Source of the DNA: Octadecabacter sp.
GTDB lineage: Bacteria; Pseudomonadota; Alphaproteobacteria; Rhodobacterales; Rhodobacteraceae
Reading direction: 5' to 3'
DNA length: 64,000 nucleotides
Assembly (NCBI GenBank): GCA_028825445.1
Contig: JAPKAD010000003.1
Span: 1 to 64,000 of the forward strand
Shown here: piece after piece, positions 1 through 9,301 of the stretch
How positions within the stretch are numbered: the stretch's first letter is position 1
How the letters are laid out: each line of letters begins with the position of its first letter
Program-made: the position numbers and the translations under genes
The notes under the pieces: generated by a model
What the model was told of the DNA's origin: nothing
Seen by the model: the letters and a program-made list of their open reading frames with translations, nothing else
The model's database searches: none

Positions 1-230
1 CACCGAATGCCGGTTGGCCTGAAGCGGCAATGGCCCCAGCACTTGACGTGTCATTATCCGGACCACGCAGTTATGGTGGCGCACTTGAGGAATTCCCTTG
101 GGTGAACCCAGAGGGGCGCAAAGATGTGGGACCTGACGATGTGGACGGTGCAATCGGGTTACTGTGGAAAGCATGGGCGCTGGCCGCCGGCACGGCAATT
201 GTGAGCAGAGTTATGATTGTGTTGCTGTGA
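1..230 (+). CDS. cobD: Adenosylcobinamide-phosphate synthase CobD/CbiB, C-terminal part (truncated by window start)
   Basis: Open frame from nt 3 reads [30 protein letters not shown]..., a typical CobD/CbiB C-terminal motif; lies in a cobalamin gene region. Confidence 0.85.
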   Translation, partial: PNAGWPEAAMAPALDVSLSGPRSYGGALEEFPWVNPEGRKDVGPDDVDGAIGLLWKAWALAAGTAIVSRVMIVLL

Positions 231-266
231 TCGTGCGTTAACCTGCCCTTAACACATGGAGGTCCT

Positions 267-1430
267 ATGCTAAAATCTCTTTTTATTTCGGTATTTCTTT
301 TTGCTGTCCCGATGGCTGCACAATCCTGCGGAGGAAAATTTTCCAGTTTTTTGGACAGGTTGGTTGATGAGGCAGAGTTAAGCGGCATTTCTCGTACGAC
401 TGCCAGAGAGTTTCTGGCAGGAGCAAAACAAAATCAAGCAGTATTAACGGCGGATAAATCACAGGGTTTTTTTCAGCGTAATTTCATCGACTTTTCACAA
501 CGACTCATATCAAATAACCGTATTGAAAACGGCCGTTTTCAGGCTCAACAGCAAGATGCCATATTTAATCGTATCAATACTGACTTTGGAATACCGCGAA
601 GTGTATTGCTAGCATTCTGGGCGTTTGAGACTGACTTTGGCGCGGTGCAGGGTGATTTTAATACCCGGAATGCTTTAGTAACTTTGGCGCATGATTGCCG
701 TCGACCAGAGCTGTTTCGCCCACAGGTTTTCGCCGCAATGGAGCTTTTTGCTCGTGGCGATTTTAACCCCAAAATCACAACGGGTGCATGGGCAGGTGAA
801 ATTGGCATGGTACAAATGCTGCCTAGTGACATAATCGAAAATGGGCGTGATGGGGATGGGGATGGGCTTATTTCACTCAAAACTTCTGCGCCAGATGCGT
901 TGCTGTCGGGAGCATCAGTTTTGTCATCACTAGGCTGGCAGGCAGGTCAACCTTGGTTACAAGAAGTTACAGTTCCGGCAGACATGGACTGGGCGCTATC
1001 TGGCATCGAGACTAAATTGGCGGTGGCTGATTGGGCAGCAATGGGGGTTTTAGCGCGCAATGGCCAACTGGCAGATTTGCAAGCGTCGTTAATTTTGCCC
1101 ATGGGACGCAAAGGTCCAGCGTTTCTAGCCTATCCCAATTTTGATGTTTATTTTGAGTGGAACCAATCATTCGTTTACGTGCTGACAGCGGCTTATTTCG
1201 GGACACTTTTGGAGGGTGCACCTGTCTATAACGGGGGTAATCCGGATGGTGGGTTAACCGGCGAACAAGTCCAAGCCTTGCAACTAAAACTGGAAGGGCA
1301 CGGGTATGATGTTGGTGGTGCAGATGGAATTTTGGGTGCGCGATCGAGGATCGCCATTCAAGCAGAACAAATCCGGCTTGGGATGCCAGCAGATGCATGG
1401 CCTACGATTGCTTTGTTAAACGCACTTTGA
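267..1430 (+). CDS. Lytic murein transglycosylase (MltB-like) with C-terminal peptidoglycan-binding domain
   Basis: Signal peptide MLKSLFISVFLFAVPMAAQS; FWAFETDFGAVQGDFNTRNALVTLAHDCRR and GAWAGEIGMVQMLPSD motifs; PG-binding-like C terminus (LTGEQVQALQLKLEGHGYDVGGADGILGARSR). Confidence 0.88.
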   Translation: MLKSLFISVFLFAVPMAAQSCGGKFSSFLDRLVDEAELSGISRTTAREFLAGAKQNQAVLTADKSQGFFQRNFIDFSQRLISNNRIENGRFQAQQQDAIFNRINTDFGIPRSVLLAFWAFETDFGAVQGDFNTRNALVTLAHDCRRPELFRPQVFAAMELFARGDFNPKITTGAWAGEIGMVQMLPSDIIENGRDGDGDGLISLKTSAPDALLSGASVLSSLGWQAGQPWLQEVTVPADMDWALSGIETKLAVADWAAMGVLARNGQLADLQASLILPMGRKGPAFLAYPNFDVYFEWNQSFVYVLTAAYFGTLLEGAPVYNGGNPDGGLTGEQVQALQLKLEGHGYDVGGADGILGARSRIAIQAEQIRLGMPADAWPTIALLNAL

Positions 1431-2339
1431 TGATAAATTTTAAAAATGGAGGATCCTCACAACGCAAAAACACGACTTGCACAAATTTTGGCTTTTGTGG
1501 CGTAGCAGCGCCATATTGGAGCTGCGCATTTCTGGGTGCATTTAGATGACGCCAATGATGTATCTACCCTTTTTTAAATCAGTTAGCCGGCTTCACTGCA
1601 ATCCTAAGAAATTGAGCATATTGAGCAAAAAATAGTCCTGCCTAAAATTAAAAAGAGCGGCAATCACACTATATCTAACGGCTTTACGCTTTGGCCCCAT
1701 TGCCCTTGATCGCCTACTTGAATGTCAACGAATACGTTTAACCCAAGTGCCTAATCGCTAATATGTTGACTTATTTTACTGATGACTGCCCATTTCTGCG
1801 GGCGCCACTGCAGAGGTATTGCACGACCCCACGTTACATGACGATATTTAAATTGCGCGACAGCTTCGCCTGACGTTTTCAACAAGATGTCGATTGAACG
1901 CAAACACGCTGCACTTGGCGACTATACCCTAATCCTTCGTCAAAATATGCTAAGCTATAAGGTTGGCAGAAGCCTATTTTGCAGGAGCATTGCGGGATTT
2001 TTACCACGCCTACATGCGGAAAATATTGGTGCGAACGGCCCACAAATTCGCCTACCATTGTATCGGATTTAATGCTCACGCATTTTCATGCAAAGGATCG
2101 CTCTGCATGGCTTGCCGCCATGCCACACCGCGTAACTAACGGAGCTTATCGATACAATGAACCGCTAGCACTTTTTATATCGGGCGACAGATGTTGAGGT
2201 CGACATGTTTTACGCTGGGACACGAACGGTAAAACTTGAATTAGTCAGCGCATTCAAATTGAATGTTAGTTAATTGAGATGGATTTAGAGCTTAAAAAGA
2301 AAGTTGAAAAGCTCCTGCTAAAAAGGTGTGTTACACGAG

Positions 2340-5300
2340 CTAAGCCACCATCGTTGAAGCAGCTTTCAAATCAACAGACACTAGCTGGCTAACACCTTGC
2401 TCACCCATCGTCACACCATACAAACGATCCATCCGTGACATGGTGACAGCGTGGTGCGTGATGATCAAAAACCGCGTATCTGTGCGCCGTGTCATCTCAT
2501 CGAGCAGGTCACAAAAACGAGTGACATTGGCATCATCAAGCGGTGCGTCCACCTCATCAAGAACACAGATTGGCGCAGGATTAGCAAGAAAAACCGCGAA
2601 AATAAGTGCCATCGCCGTTAAGCTTTGTTCGCCGCCTGACAGTAAGGATAGCGTACTGAGTTTTTTGCCGGGTGGTTGGCACATGATCTCCAGCCCCGCC
2701 TCAAGCGGATCATCAGATTCAATCAAAACCAGCTTGGCTTCACCACCGCCAAACAGGTGTTTGAACAAGGTACCAAAGGATTCATTAACCTGTTGAAAGG
2801 CCGTGAGCAGGCGTTCGCGGCCTTCTTTATTCAAGCTGGCAATACCCGTACGCAGAGCGCGAATTGCATCATCAAGATCGGTTTTTTCTTTAACCAATAG
2901 ATCGTGTTCTGACTGAACCTCTTTGCCGTCTTCTTCGGCACGCAAGTTCACAGCACCCAGCGCATCACGTTGGCGTTTTAGACGGTTCACGTCGTTTTCA
3001 ATCGCTTCGGATGCAGGCATCTTATCAGGATCAACGTCGAGCTTCTCAAGCAAATTTTCGGGTGTCGCCTCCAACGCCTCATGGATACGAGCCGCTGCGT
3101 ATTGCGTGTTTTCTTTTGCAGCGTCAGCGCGGGCTTCTGATCTTGCACGAGCTTCACGGGCTTCTGACGCGGCGCGTTCAGCGTCACGTTCCGCCATAGT
3201 CGCATCGCGCAGAACTGTTTCAGAAACGGCTAGTGTATCAGCAGCTTCTTTGCGCCGGTCGTCAGCCTCACCAATGGCGTCTGCAAGTTCATCGCGTTTG
3301 ACGGCAATTTCATCAGGCGCAGTCATCGCCTCTTTCAGCTCATCTTGCGCGGTATGCTTGCGCTCTTGTAGTTCATCCGAACGTTTGTTCGCAGTTTCAA
3401 GGCGATGTTTCCAGCCACTGACTTCTTTAGTGATTTCCTGGCTACGCTTGGTGCGGGAATCCCCCTCACGGCGGACGTCATCATAGCCAGACCGCTTAGA
3501 CATCATGGTCATACGGGCCGCCTCAACAGTCATTTTTATGTCTTCAACTTGGCCACGAGCCTCGTCCAAATTACCCAATCCTTTAAAGGTACTTTCGGCT
3601 TCGCTCAAAGCGCGACGCCCTAACATTGTTTCTTCCTCATAGCGTGCCACAGCTAAACCACTTGATTCCAGTTTACCGTCTGCCAAAGTGCGGTCCGCCT
3701 CCGCACGAGACAGAGCGCGATTGGCATCTCCTACTGCCCCATCTGCAGAGCGGCGCGCATCACGCGCCGCTTGATCTGCCTGTGCCAGATGCGCCAGACG
3801 GGTCGTCAGAATTTCGTGTGCTTGGCGCATCTCATCTGCCTTGGCTGCCGCATTATGCAGGTCTTTTTTTAGCACACCCAATCGGTTAAGCTGTTGAAGG
3901 CGCAGGGCAGCTGCTGATGGCGCGTCTTCGGCGGCGGCACGAAATCCATCCCAGCGCCACATGTCACCCTCAATGCTAACCAACCTTTGACCGGGTGCAA
4001 GGTCCTTTTGCAAACGCGCACCATCAGTGGCATCAACAAGACCCACCTGCCCCATGCGCCGCACAAGGACCTCAGGTACAGAGACATAGCTGGTAAGCGA
4101 ATTAACACCTTCAGGGAGAAGTTGTGGTTTTACATAAGCTACAAGCGCCACCCACCCAGACCCCATTTCAAAGGTGATAGCGGGGGCTTTGAGATCATCG
4201 GACAGCGCAGCCCCAAGGGCCTTTTCATAGCCTGAGTTCACGCGCAGTTGGTCAAGAATCTGGGCACCTTCGGAACTACCACGTTCCACAAGTTTAGACA
4301 AAGCGCCAGTTTCTGCGCGCAGGACACTGGCCTCACCTTCGGCTTCTGATCGTAGGCCACGTGCGTCAGCCTCACGGTTTTGTGTGTCAGCGCGAGCTAC
4401 TTCGGCCCTCGCCAACACATCTTCGGCTTTGTCAGCGCTTACACGCGCAAAAGCTTCACTGGCCTTTGCAACCTCGAAATCTTGCGCCACATTAGCTAGA
4501 GCCTCCGTTGCATCGGTGCGAGCAGCTACAGCACGCTGGGCTTCAGACTCGTTTTTAGCAAGCGTCTTGCGATAATCATCTATGAGGCGTTGTGCGGATT
4601 GGTGACGTGCAGCTAGACGCGCCACATCTTCTGTCATCTCACCCAATATAGCTTCGCGATCCGCGAGGATTTGCGCACCATCGGTGGACGCCACACGCGC
4701 GTTTTCGAGGCGGTCATCGTGCCCCGCACTTGCCTTGGCAATCTCACGCGCTTCCCAGTCAAGACGCTCAATGGTTTCGCCCGCGTCTTTGTTCAACCCA
4801 GCTTCACGTTCCATATCGAGGGCCAGTTGTGCTATCCGTTTAGACAGTACATCAATGGTCTGCTTAGCGCGGGCTTCTTGGTCGGCCAGCGTGTCACGCT
4901 GAACAAGAAGGCGTTGCAAAACCGCGGCAGCGATTGCTTCTTCTTCGCGCAAAGCAGGCAGTGCATCTTCAGATATTTGGCGGACTTTGACAGACTGGCG
5001 AGCAGCAACTTCAGATGTGGCGGCATTCGTTGTTCGGGTAAGCAATTGATCGGCTGCTAAAGCGCGGGCTTCGTCGGCTTCTTTCCAACGTCGATACAAA
5101 AGTAGGCCTTCTGATTGGCGTAATTCGTCACCAATGGCACGGTAGCGTGCGGCCTGACGTGCTTGACGCGCTAGTGCGCCAAGCTGCGTCGCCAGCTGTT
5201 CAATCACATCGTCCACCCGAGCAAGGTTCTGTTCAGAGCCTTTGAGTTTTAGTTCCGCTTCATGTCGACGTTGATATAGCCCCGAAATGCCTGCCGCCTC

Positions 5301-5795
5301 TTCAAGGATGCGGCGGCGAGCTTTGGGTTTGGAATTGATCAGTTCGGCAATTTGACCCTGCCGCACCAACGCGGGGGAATGGGCGCCAGTAGATGCGTCA
5401 GCAAACAACATCTGCACATCGCGGGCGCGTACGTCTTTGACGCCAACTTTATAAGCTGAACCAACATCACGGGTAATCCGGCGCACAATTTCAAGGTTAT
5501 CTGTATTATTGAACGCAGCAGGCGCGAGGCGTTCACCATTATCAATTACGAGTGAAACTTCTGCAAAATTACGAGCAGGACGGGTCGCAGCACCTGCAAA
5601 AATCACATCTTCCATACCGCCACCCCGCATCGCTGTAGGGCGGTTTTCGCCCATGACCCAGCGCAGCGCCTCGAGCAAATTGGATTTGCCGCACCCGTTC
5701 GGTCCAACCACACCAGTCAGCCCATCCTGAATAATCAGGTCGGTGGGGTCGACGAAGCTTTTAAAGCCGTTAAGGCGTAGGCGGGAAAACCGCAT
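2340..5795 (-). CDS. smc: Chromosome segregation protein SMC
   Basis: MRFSRLRLNGFKSFVDPTDLIIQDGLTGVVGPNGCGKSNLLEALRWVMGE; long coiled coil; C-terminal LSLLSGGEQSLTAMALIFAVFLANPAPICVLDEVDAPLDDANV. Start chosen at the internal Met (5795), not the ORF-track start. Confidence 0.96.
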   Translation of the reverse strand: MRFSRLRLNGFKSFVDPTDLIIQDGLTGVVGPNGCGKSNLLEALRWVMGENRPTAMRGGGMEDVIFAGAATRPARNFAEVSLVIDNGERLAPAAFNNTDNLEIVRRITRDVGSAYKVGVKDVRARDVQMLFADASTGAHSPALVRQGQIAELINSKPKARRRILEEAAGISGLYQRRHEAELKLKGSEQNLARVDDVIEQLATQLGALARQARQAARYRAIGDELRQSEGLLLYRRWKEADEARALAADQLLTRTTNAATSEVAARQSVKVRQISEDALPALREEEAIAAAVLQRLLVQRDTLADQEARAKQTIDVLSKRIAQLALDMEREAGLNKDAGETIERLDWEAREIAKASAGHDDRLENARVASTDGAQILADREAILGEMTEDVARLAARHQSAQRLIDDYRKTLAKNESEAQRAVAARTDATEALANVAQDFEVAKASEAFARVSADKAEDVLARAEVARADTQNREADARGLRSEAEGEASVLRAETGALSKLVERGSSEGAQILDQLRVNSGYEKALGAALSDDLKAPAITFEMGSGWVALVAYVKPQLLPEGVNSLTSYVSVPEVLVRRMGQVGLVDATDGARLQKDLAPGQRLVSIEGDMWRWDGFRAAAEDAPSAAALRLQQLNRLGVLKKDLHNAAAKADEMRQAHEILTTRLAHLAQADQAARDARRSADGAVGDANRALSRAEADRTLADGKLESSGLAVARYEEETMLGRRALSEAESTFKGLGNLDEARGQVEDIKMTVEAARMTMMSKRSGYDDVRREGDSRTKRSQEITKEVSGWKHRLETANKRSDELQERKHTAQDELKEAMTAPDEIAVKRDELADAIGEADDRRKEAADTLAVSETVLRDATMAERDAERAASEAREARARSEARADAAKENTQYAAARIHEALEATPENLLEKLDVDPDKMPASEAIENDVNRLKRQRDALGAVNLRAEEDGKEVQSEHDLLVKEKTDLDDAIRALRTGIASLNKEGRERLLTAFQQVNESFGTLFKHLFGGGEAKLVLIESDDPLEAGLEIMCQPPGKKLSTLSLLSGGEQSLTAMALIFAVFLANPAPICVLDEVDAPLDDANVTRFCDLLDEMTRRTDTRFLIITHHAVTMSRMDRLYGVTMGEQGVSQLVSVDLKAASTMVA

Positions 5796-6084
5796 TGGGG
5801 CTGCCTTGAATGATTCTGTAGAACATAGTTTCGCCATTCCCGCGCATGTGAGTCAACTGACACCTACTGGATATGCTAAAATCAACCGGTTTATCCACAA
5901 TATATTGTGATTTATGAGTTATTTTAGCCGTAAAAATATTTTAGTTTTAGTAAATTTTACTTTTTACAAATTTAACTAAAATTTTGACAGAAAAAAGAGG
6001 CACGTCGGAAATGGCCAAAACACGACGGAAATAGCCTTGACCAGTGCCCCAGCAGAGCGCACAACGTCCATGCATGGTTCATTG

Positions 6085-6300
6085 CGGTTCGGCTAAGCCG
6101 GAGCGTGGATCAAATGGGAATGTGGTGCAGGCTGATCCATATAGGAGGCCAAATGCCACAGCCGCCCCCGCGACTGTAAGCGGTGAGTGTTCGTCCACAT
6201 CCACTGAGGGAAACCTTGGGAAGGGGGACGAAGTTCACATTGACCCGCGAGCCAGGAGACCTGCCATGCGTGATGAAACCGACCGTCGGGGATGACGGGC
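6085..6300 (+). promoter_or_regulatory. Cobalamin (B12) riboswitch
   Basis: Conserved blocks GCCCCCGCGACTGTAAGCGG-like, GGGAA..., GACCCGCGAGCCAGGAGACCTGCC (B12 box); downstream hairpin CCGTCGGGGATGACGG just before an AGGAG Shine-Dalgarno and cbtB. Confidence 0.93.
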
Positions 6301-6315
6301 CAAAGGAGAATACAC

Positions 6316-6498
6316 ATGACTTCTAAAGCTAAAACAATCGCACAAACCCAAACACGCACAGACCTAGCTCTGTTGCCAGTTGCATTTTCCATCCTTGCTG
6401 GAATTATGTTATTATTCGCATCAGGTTATGCTCAGGCATCCGTTCTGCATGACGCGGCGCACGATCAGCGCCACGCCATGGCATTTCCCTGCCACTAA
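6316..6498 (+). CDS. cbtB: Cobalt transporter subunit CbtB
   Basis: 60-aa single-TM protein with His-rich C terminus (HDAAHDQRHAMAFPCH), directly downstream of B12 riboswitch and upstream of CbtA. Confidence 0.88.
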   Translation: MTSKAKTIAQTQTRTDLALLPVAFSILAGIMLLFASGYAQASVLHDAAHDQRHAMAFPCH

Positions 6499-6517
6499 TA
6501 GTCAGCACCTGAGATTT

Positions 6518-7198
6518 ATGTCGGCTAAATTGCTGACCAGCGCTGTGTTCGCTGGCGTTGCTGCAGGGTTGATTGCCGCCCTATTGCAATTTTATTTCGT
6601 AATTCCGACGCTGCTTGAGGGAGAACTCTTTGAAGGCGGCGAACGGATTCATTTTGTCACTGATGGATCACCCCAAAGTGAACGTGGATCGCCTAGCTTG
6701 GGAAGTGATCTTGGACGTCATTTAATGACGGTCGGCTTTAATTTAGTCACCTACGTAGGCTTTGGATTCTTGCTCCTGGCAGTAATGGCTGCAACAGAGA
6801 TGAAGGGGTTAACCAAGATCACGGCACGTAGTGGAATTATTTGGGGGTTGGCTGGTTTCATTGCCGTTCAGATGGCCCCAGCAATGGGTCTGCCACCAGT
6901 TTTGCCAGGGACGATTGGTGCTGAAGTTGAAGCACGACAGGCGTGGTGGTTGGGAACAATTATTGCTTCAGGCTTAGGTTTGTGGATGATTGCATTCTCG
7001 CGTGGTTCAATTGCCTTGGTGGGTATCGTATTATTGGCTGCGCCACAGTTTATAGGTGCGCCCCAGCTAGATACCTACTGGGGGGTGGCCCCACCCGAAT
7101 TATCTGCACAGTTTGTGTCTTTTAGTTTGGGCGCCGCCGCCGTGGGCTGGACCTGCCTTGGATTTTTTTCAGCGTGGTTTTGGACTCGCGCAAGTTAG
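6518..7198 (+). CDS. cbtA: Cobalt transporter subunit CbtA
   Basis: Multi-TM protein MSAKLLTSAVFAGVAAGLIAALLQFYFVIPTLLEGELFEGGE..., typical CbtA; follows CbtB. Confidence 0.88.
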   Translation: MSAKLLTSAVFAGVAAGLIAALLQFYFVIPTLLEGELFEGGERIHFVTDGSPQSERGSPSLGSDLGRHLMTVGFNLVTYVGFGFLLLAVMAATEMKGLTKITARSGIIWGLAGFIAVQMAPAMGLPPVLPGTIGAEVEARQAWWLGTIIASGLGLWMIAFSRGSIALVGIVLLAAPQFIGAPQLDTYWGVAPPELSAQFVSFSLGAAAVGWTCLGFFSAWFWTRAS

Positions 7199-7515
7199 GC
7201 AGGAATCCTTCCAACAAGACAGAAACGCAAAGCTCCAGCTGCCCGCGCGTCCAAAATTTGCCCGTCGGAACTTGCTGCATAAAGCTTGGCAAAGGCCTCG
7301 ATGTCTTCAGGGGCATCAGGATCTACGCCAGTAAAAAGATATGCGGCTTTCCCTGCCGCACGCACTGCAAAGCTAACGGGCTTGTCGCAGACGTTCATGC
7401 AGTCGGTGGTTTCTACTGCAACGCGCCCAATCAAGGCTTTTGCCAAATCCGCACCACCTGAACAGCCGGTGCACACAATGAAACGGTCACCATTTTTAAC
7501 AGAAGTGTCGGCCAT
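7195..7515 (-). CDS. DUF1636 family (2Fe-2S ferredoxin-like) protein
   Basis: Start at MADTSVKNG; Cys pattern VCTGCSGG...TTDCMNVCDKPVSFAVRAAGKAAYLFTGVDP; cobalamin-cluster context. Confidence 0.7.
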   Translation of the reverse strand: MADTSVKNGDRFIVCTGCSGGADLAKALIGRVAVETTDCMNVCDKPVSFAVRAAGKAAYLFTGVDPDAPEDIEAFAKLYAASSDGQILDARAAGALRFCLVGRIPA

Positions 7516-7577
7516 CTGACTTTCCTTTCGGCCCCATTCGGGCCATATATTCAAATTACTTTATAAGGATAAGATCC

Positions 7578-8654
7578 ATGGCTGCCAAGATTTCTGCCAC
7601 TGTTGTTACTGGTTTTCTCGGAGCGGGTAAAACCACACTTATCCGGCACATGCTAGAAAACGCCAAGGGAAAACGCATCGCGCTAATCATCAATGAATTT
7701 GGTGATCTGGGCGTCGATGGTGATATCCTAAAGGGCTGTGGAATTGAGACATGTAGTGAAGATGATGTGGTTGAACTTTCCAACGGATGTATCTGTTGCA
7801 CTGTCGCTGATGAATTCATTCCAACAATGGAAATGCTGCTGGGTCGCGATAACCCGCCTGATCACATTGTTATTGAGACATCCGGACTGGCGCTGCCGCA
7901 ACCGCTTGTGCGCGCTTTCAACTGGCCAGGCATTTCGACCCGCGTGACGGTTGATGGCGTAATCACAGTGGTGGATGGCAAAGCTGTGTCTGACGGGCAG
8001 TTTGCCCACAATATCGCTGCCGTAGATGCCCAGCGTAAACTGGATGAGAATTTAGACCATGAAACGCCGCTATCAGAGCTATTTGAAGACCAGATTGCTT
8101 GCGCAGATATGATCGTCGTCAACAAGACAGATTTGCTAACAGACAGTGAAGCTGAACATCTGCGTGCTGTGCTGAAATCCGAAGCCCGCAAAGGTGTTCA
8201 GGTTGTAACTGCTACAATGGGCGCGTTACCAGTTGACGTCTTACTCGGCCAGGGTAGCGCCGCCGAGTGTGATTTGGATGCACGCCATGAGGTACATCAC
8301 CTTCATCATGACCACGACGATAATCATCATGAAGATTATAACGTCGGCCATGAACACGCTCATGGCCATGATGAGTTTGAAAGCTTTGTAGTCGAATTGG
8401 GCGAGATTGCCGATGCCAATGCATTCTCAGTAAAAGTTGCCGATGTGATCCGTGCCCATGATATTTTACGCCTCAAGGGGTTTGCGGCCGTTCAGGGCAA
8501 GCCCATGCGTCTGACGTTGCAAGCCGTTGGCCCACGTGTGGATACGTATTTTGACCGTCCATTTGGTACGGCTCCACGAATGACGCGGCTGGTAGTTATC
8601 GGTCAGACAGGGCTAAAACAGGCAGAAATCGAAGCAGCCCTAAAAGCAGGATAA
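7578..8654 (+). CDS. cobW: Cobalamin biosynthesis protein CobW (COG0523 GTPase)
   Basis: P-loop GFLGAGKTTLIRH, GCICC motif (LSNGCICCTVADEF), NKTDLL, His-rich linker HHLHHDHDDNHHEDYNVGHEHAHGHD; adjacent to cobN. Confidence 0.93.
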   Translation: MAAKISATVVTGFLGAGKTTLIRHMLENAKGKRIALIINEFGDLGVDGDILKGCGIETCSEDDVVELSNGCICCTVADEFIPTMEMLLGRDNPPDHIVIETSGLALPQPLVRAFNWPGISTRVTVDGVITVVDGKAVSDGQFAHNIAAVDAQRKLDENLDHETPLSELFEDQIACADMIVVNKTDLLTDSEAEHLRAVLKSEARKGVQVVTATMGALPVDVLLGQGSAAECDLDARHEVHHLHHDHDDNHHEDYNVGHEHAHGHDEFESFVVELGEIADANAFSVKVADVIRAHDILRLKGFAAVQGKPMRLTLQAVGPRVDTYFDRPFGTAPRMTRLVVIGQTGLKQAEIEAALKAG

Positions 8655-8658
8655 TAAC

Positions 8659-9108
8659 TTGATCACGGTTGAAGCAGGCAATCCGTTTGCCCCCCAAGCC
8701 CGCGTGTTACTTGAGGAAAGCCATGCGCTGATGCAAAGCCTTTTTCCAGCTGAAGAGAATTATTTTCTCAGCCTAGATGCTTTGTGCTCGGACAATATTC
8801 ATTTCTTTACTGCACGGCGGGGTGACGTGGTTGTTGGCGTTGGAGCTTTGGCAAATCACGGCGCGTATGGGGAATTAAAGTCGATGTTCGTCGAAGAAGC
8901 TTCACGTGGGCAAGGTGTGATAGACGCGATCATGCGCCAAATCGAAGACCACGCTCGCAGTTTGGGGTTAGCATTGTTGCGTTTAGAAACAGGGACACTT
9001 CTTTATGCAGCACACAAAACCTATGCACGCCATGGCTTTGCTGTTTGCGGCCCTTTTGGGGAATACCAAGACGCTGAATTTTCGATTTTTATGCAAAAAA
9101 CACTATGA
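8659..9108 (+). CDS. GNAT family N-acetyltransferase
   Basis: GNAT-like motif ELKSMFVEEASRGQGVIDAIMRQIEDHARSLGLALLRLETG; 4 bp after cobW. Confidence 0.8.
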   Translation: MITVEAGNPFAPQARVLLEESHALMQSLFPAEENYFLSLDALCSDNIHFFTARRGDVVVGVGALANHGAYGELKSMFVEEASRGQGVIDAIMRQIEDHARSLGLALLRLETGTLLYAAHKTYARHGFAVCGPFGEYQDAEFSIFMQKTL

Positions 9109-9110
9109 AT

Positions 9111-9269
9111 TTATTTTTTCGCCTTTTCAGCATTCGCTTTCATCTTAGCGAGAAGTTCTTCTTTAGTCGGGCGCTTATTAGACGGTTTTTTGCCGCCAAA
9201 AGCATTATGTTCTGTGTGGTGCGGCTGACCTTTAGGGCCTTTGGGCGCACCGGATGCTTTGTAATCCAT
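9111..9269 (-). CDS. 52-aa basic small protein of unknown function
   Basis: MDYKASGAPKGPKGQPHHTEHNAFGGKKPSNKRPTKEELLAKMKANAEKAKK with a good Shine-Dalgarno (AGGAG, 7-8 nt upstream of ATG on the minus strand). Confidence 0.65.
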   Translation of the reverse strand: MDYKASGAPKGPKGQPHHTEHNAFGGKKPSNKRPTKEELLAKMKANAEKAKK

Positions 9270-9301
9270 AATTGTTCTCCTGTTTATAAAGGCTTTAGCT
9301 G

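Noticed and set aside
2923-3486. 187-aa plus-strand ORF antisense to smc (Ser/Ala/Arg-rich)
   Set aside because: Low-complexity shadow ORF opposite a clear SMC coding sequence
6380-6517. N-terminal extension of the CbtA ORF overlapping cbtB
   Set aside because: Overlaps cbtB out of frame; natural start MSAKLLTSAVFAG at 6518
8281-8380. His-rich repeat in cobW as a possible novel domain or microsatellite
   Set aside because: His-rich linkers are normal in CobW/COG0523 metal-binding GTPases
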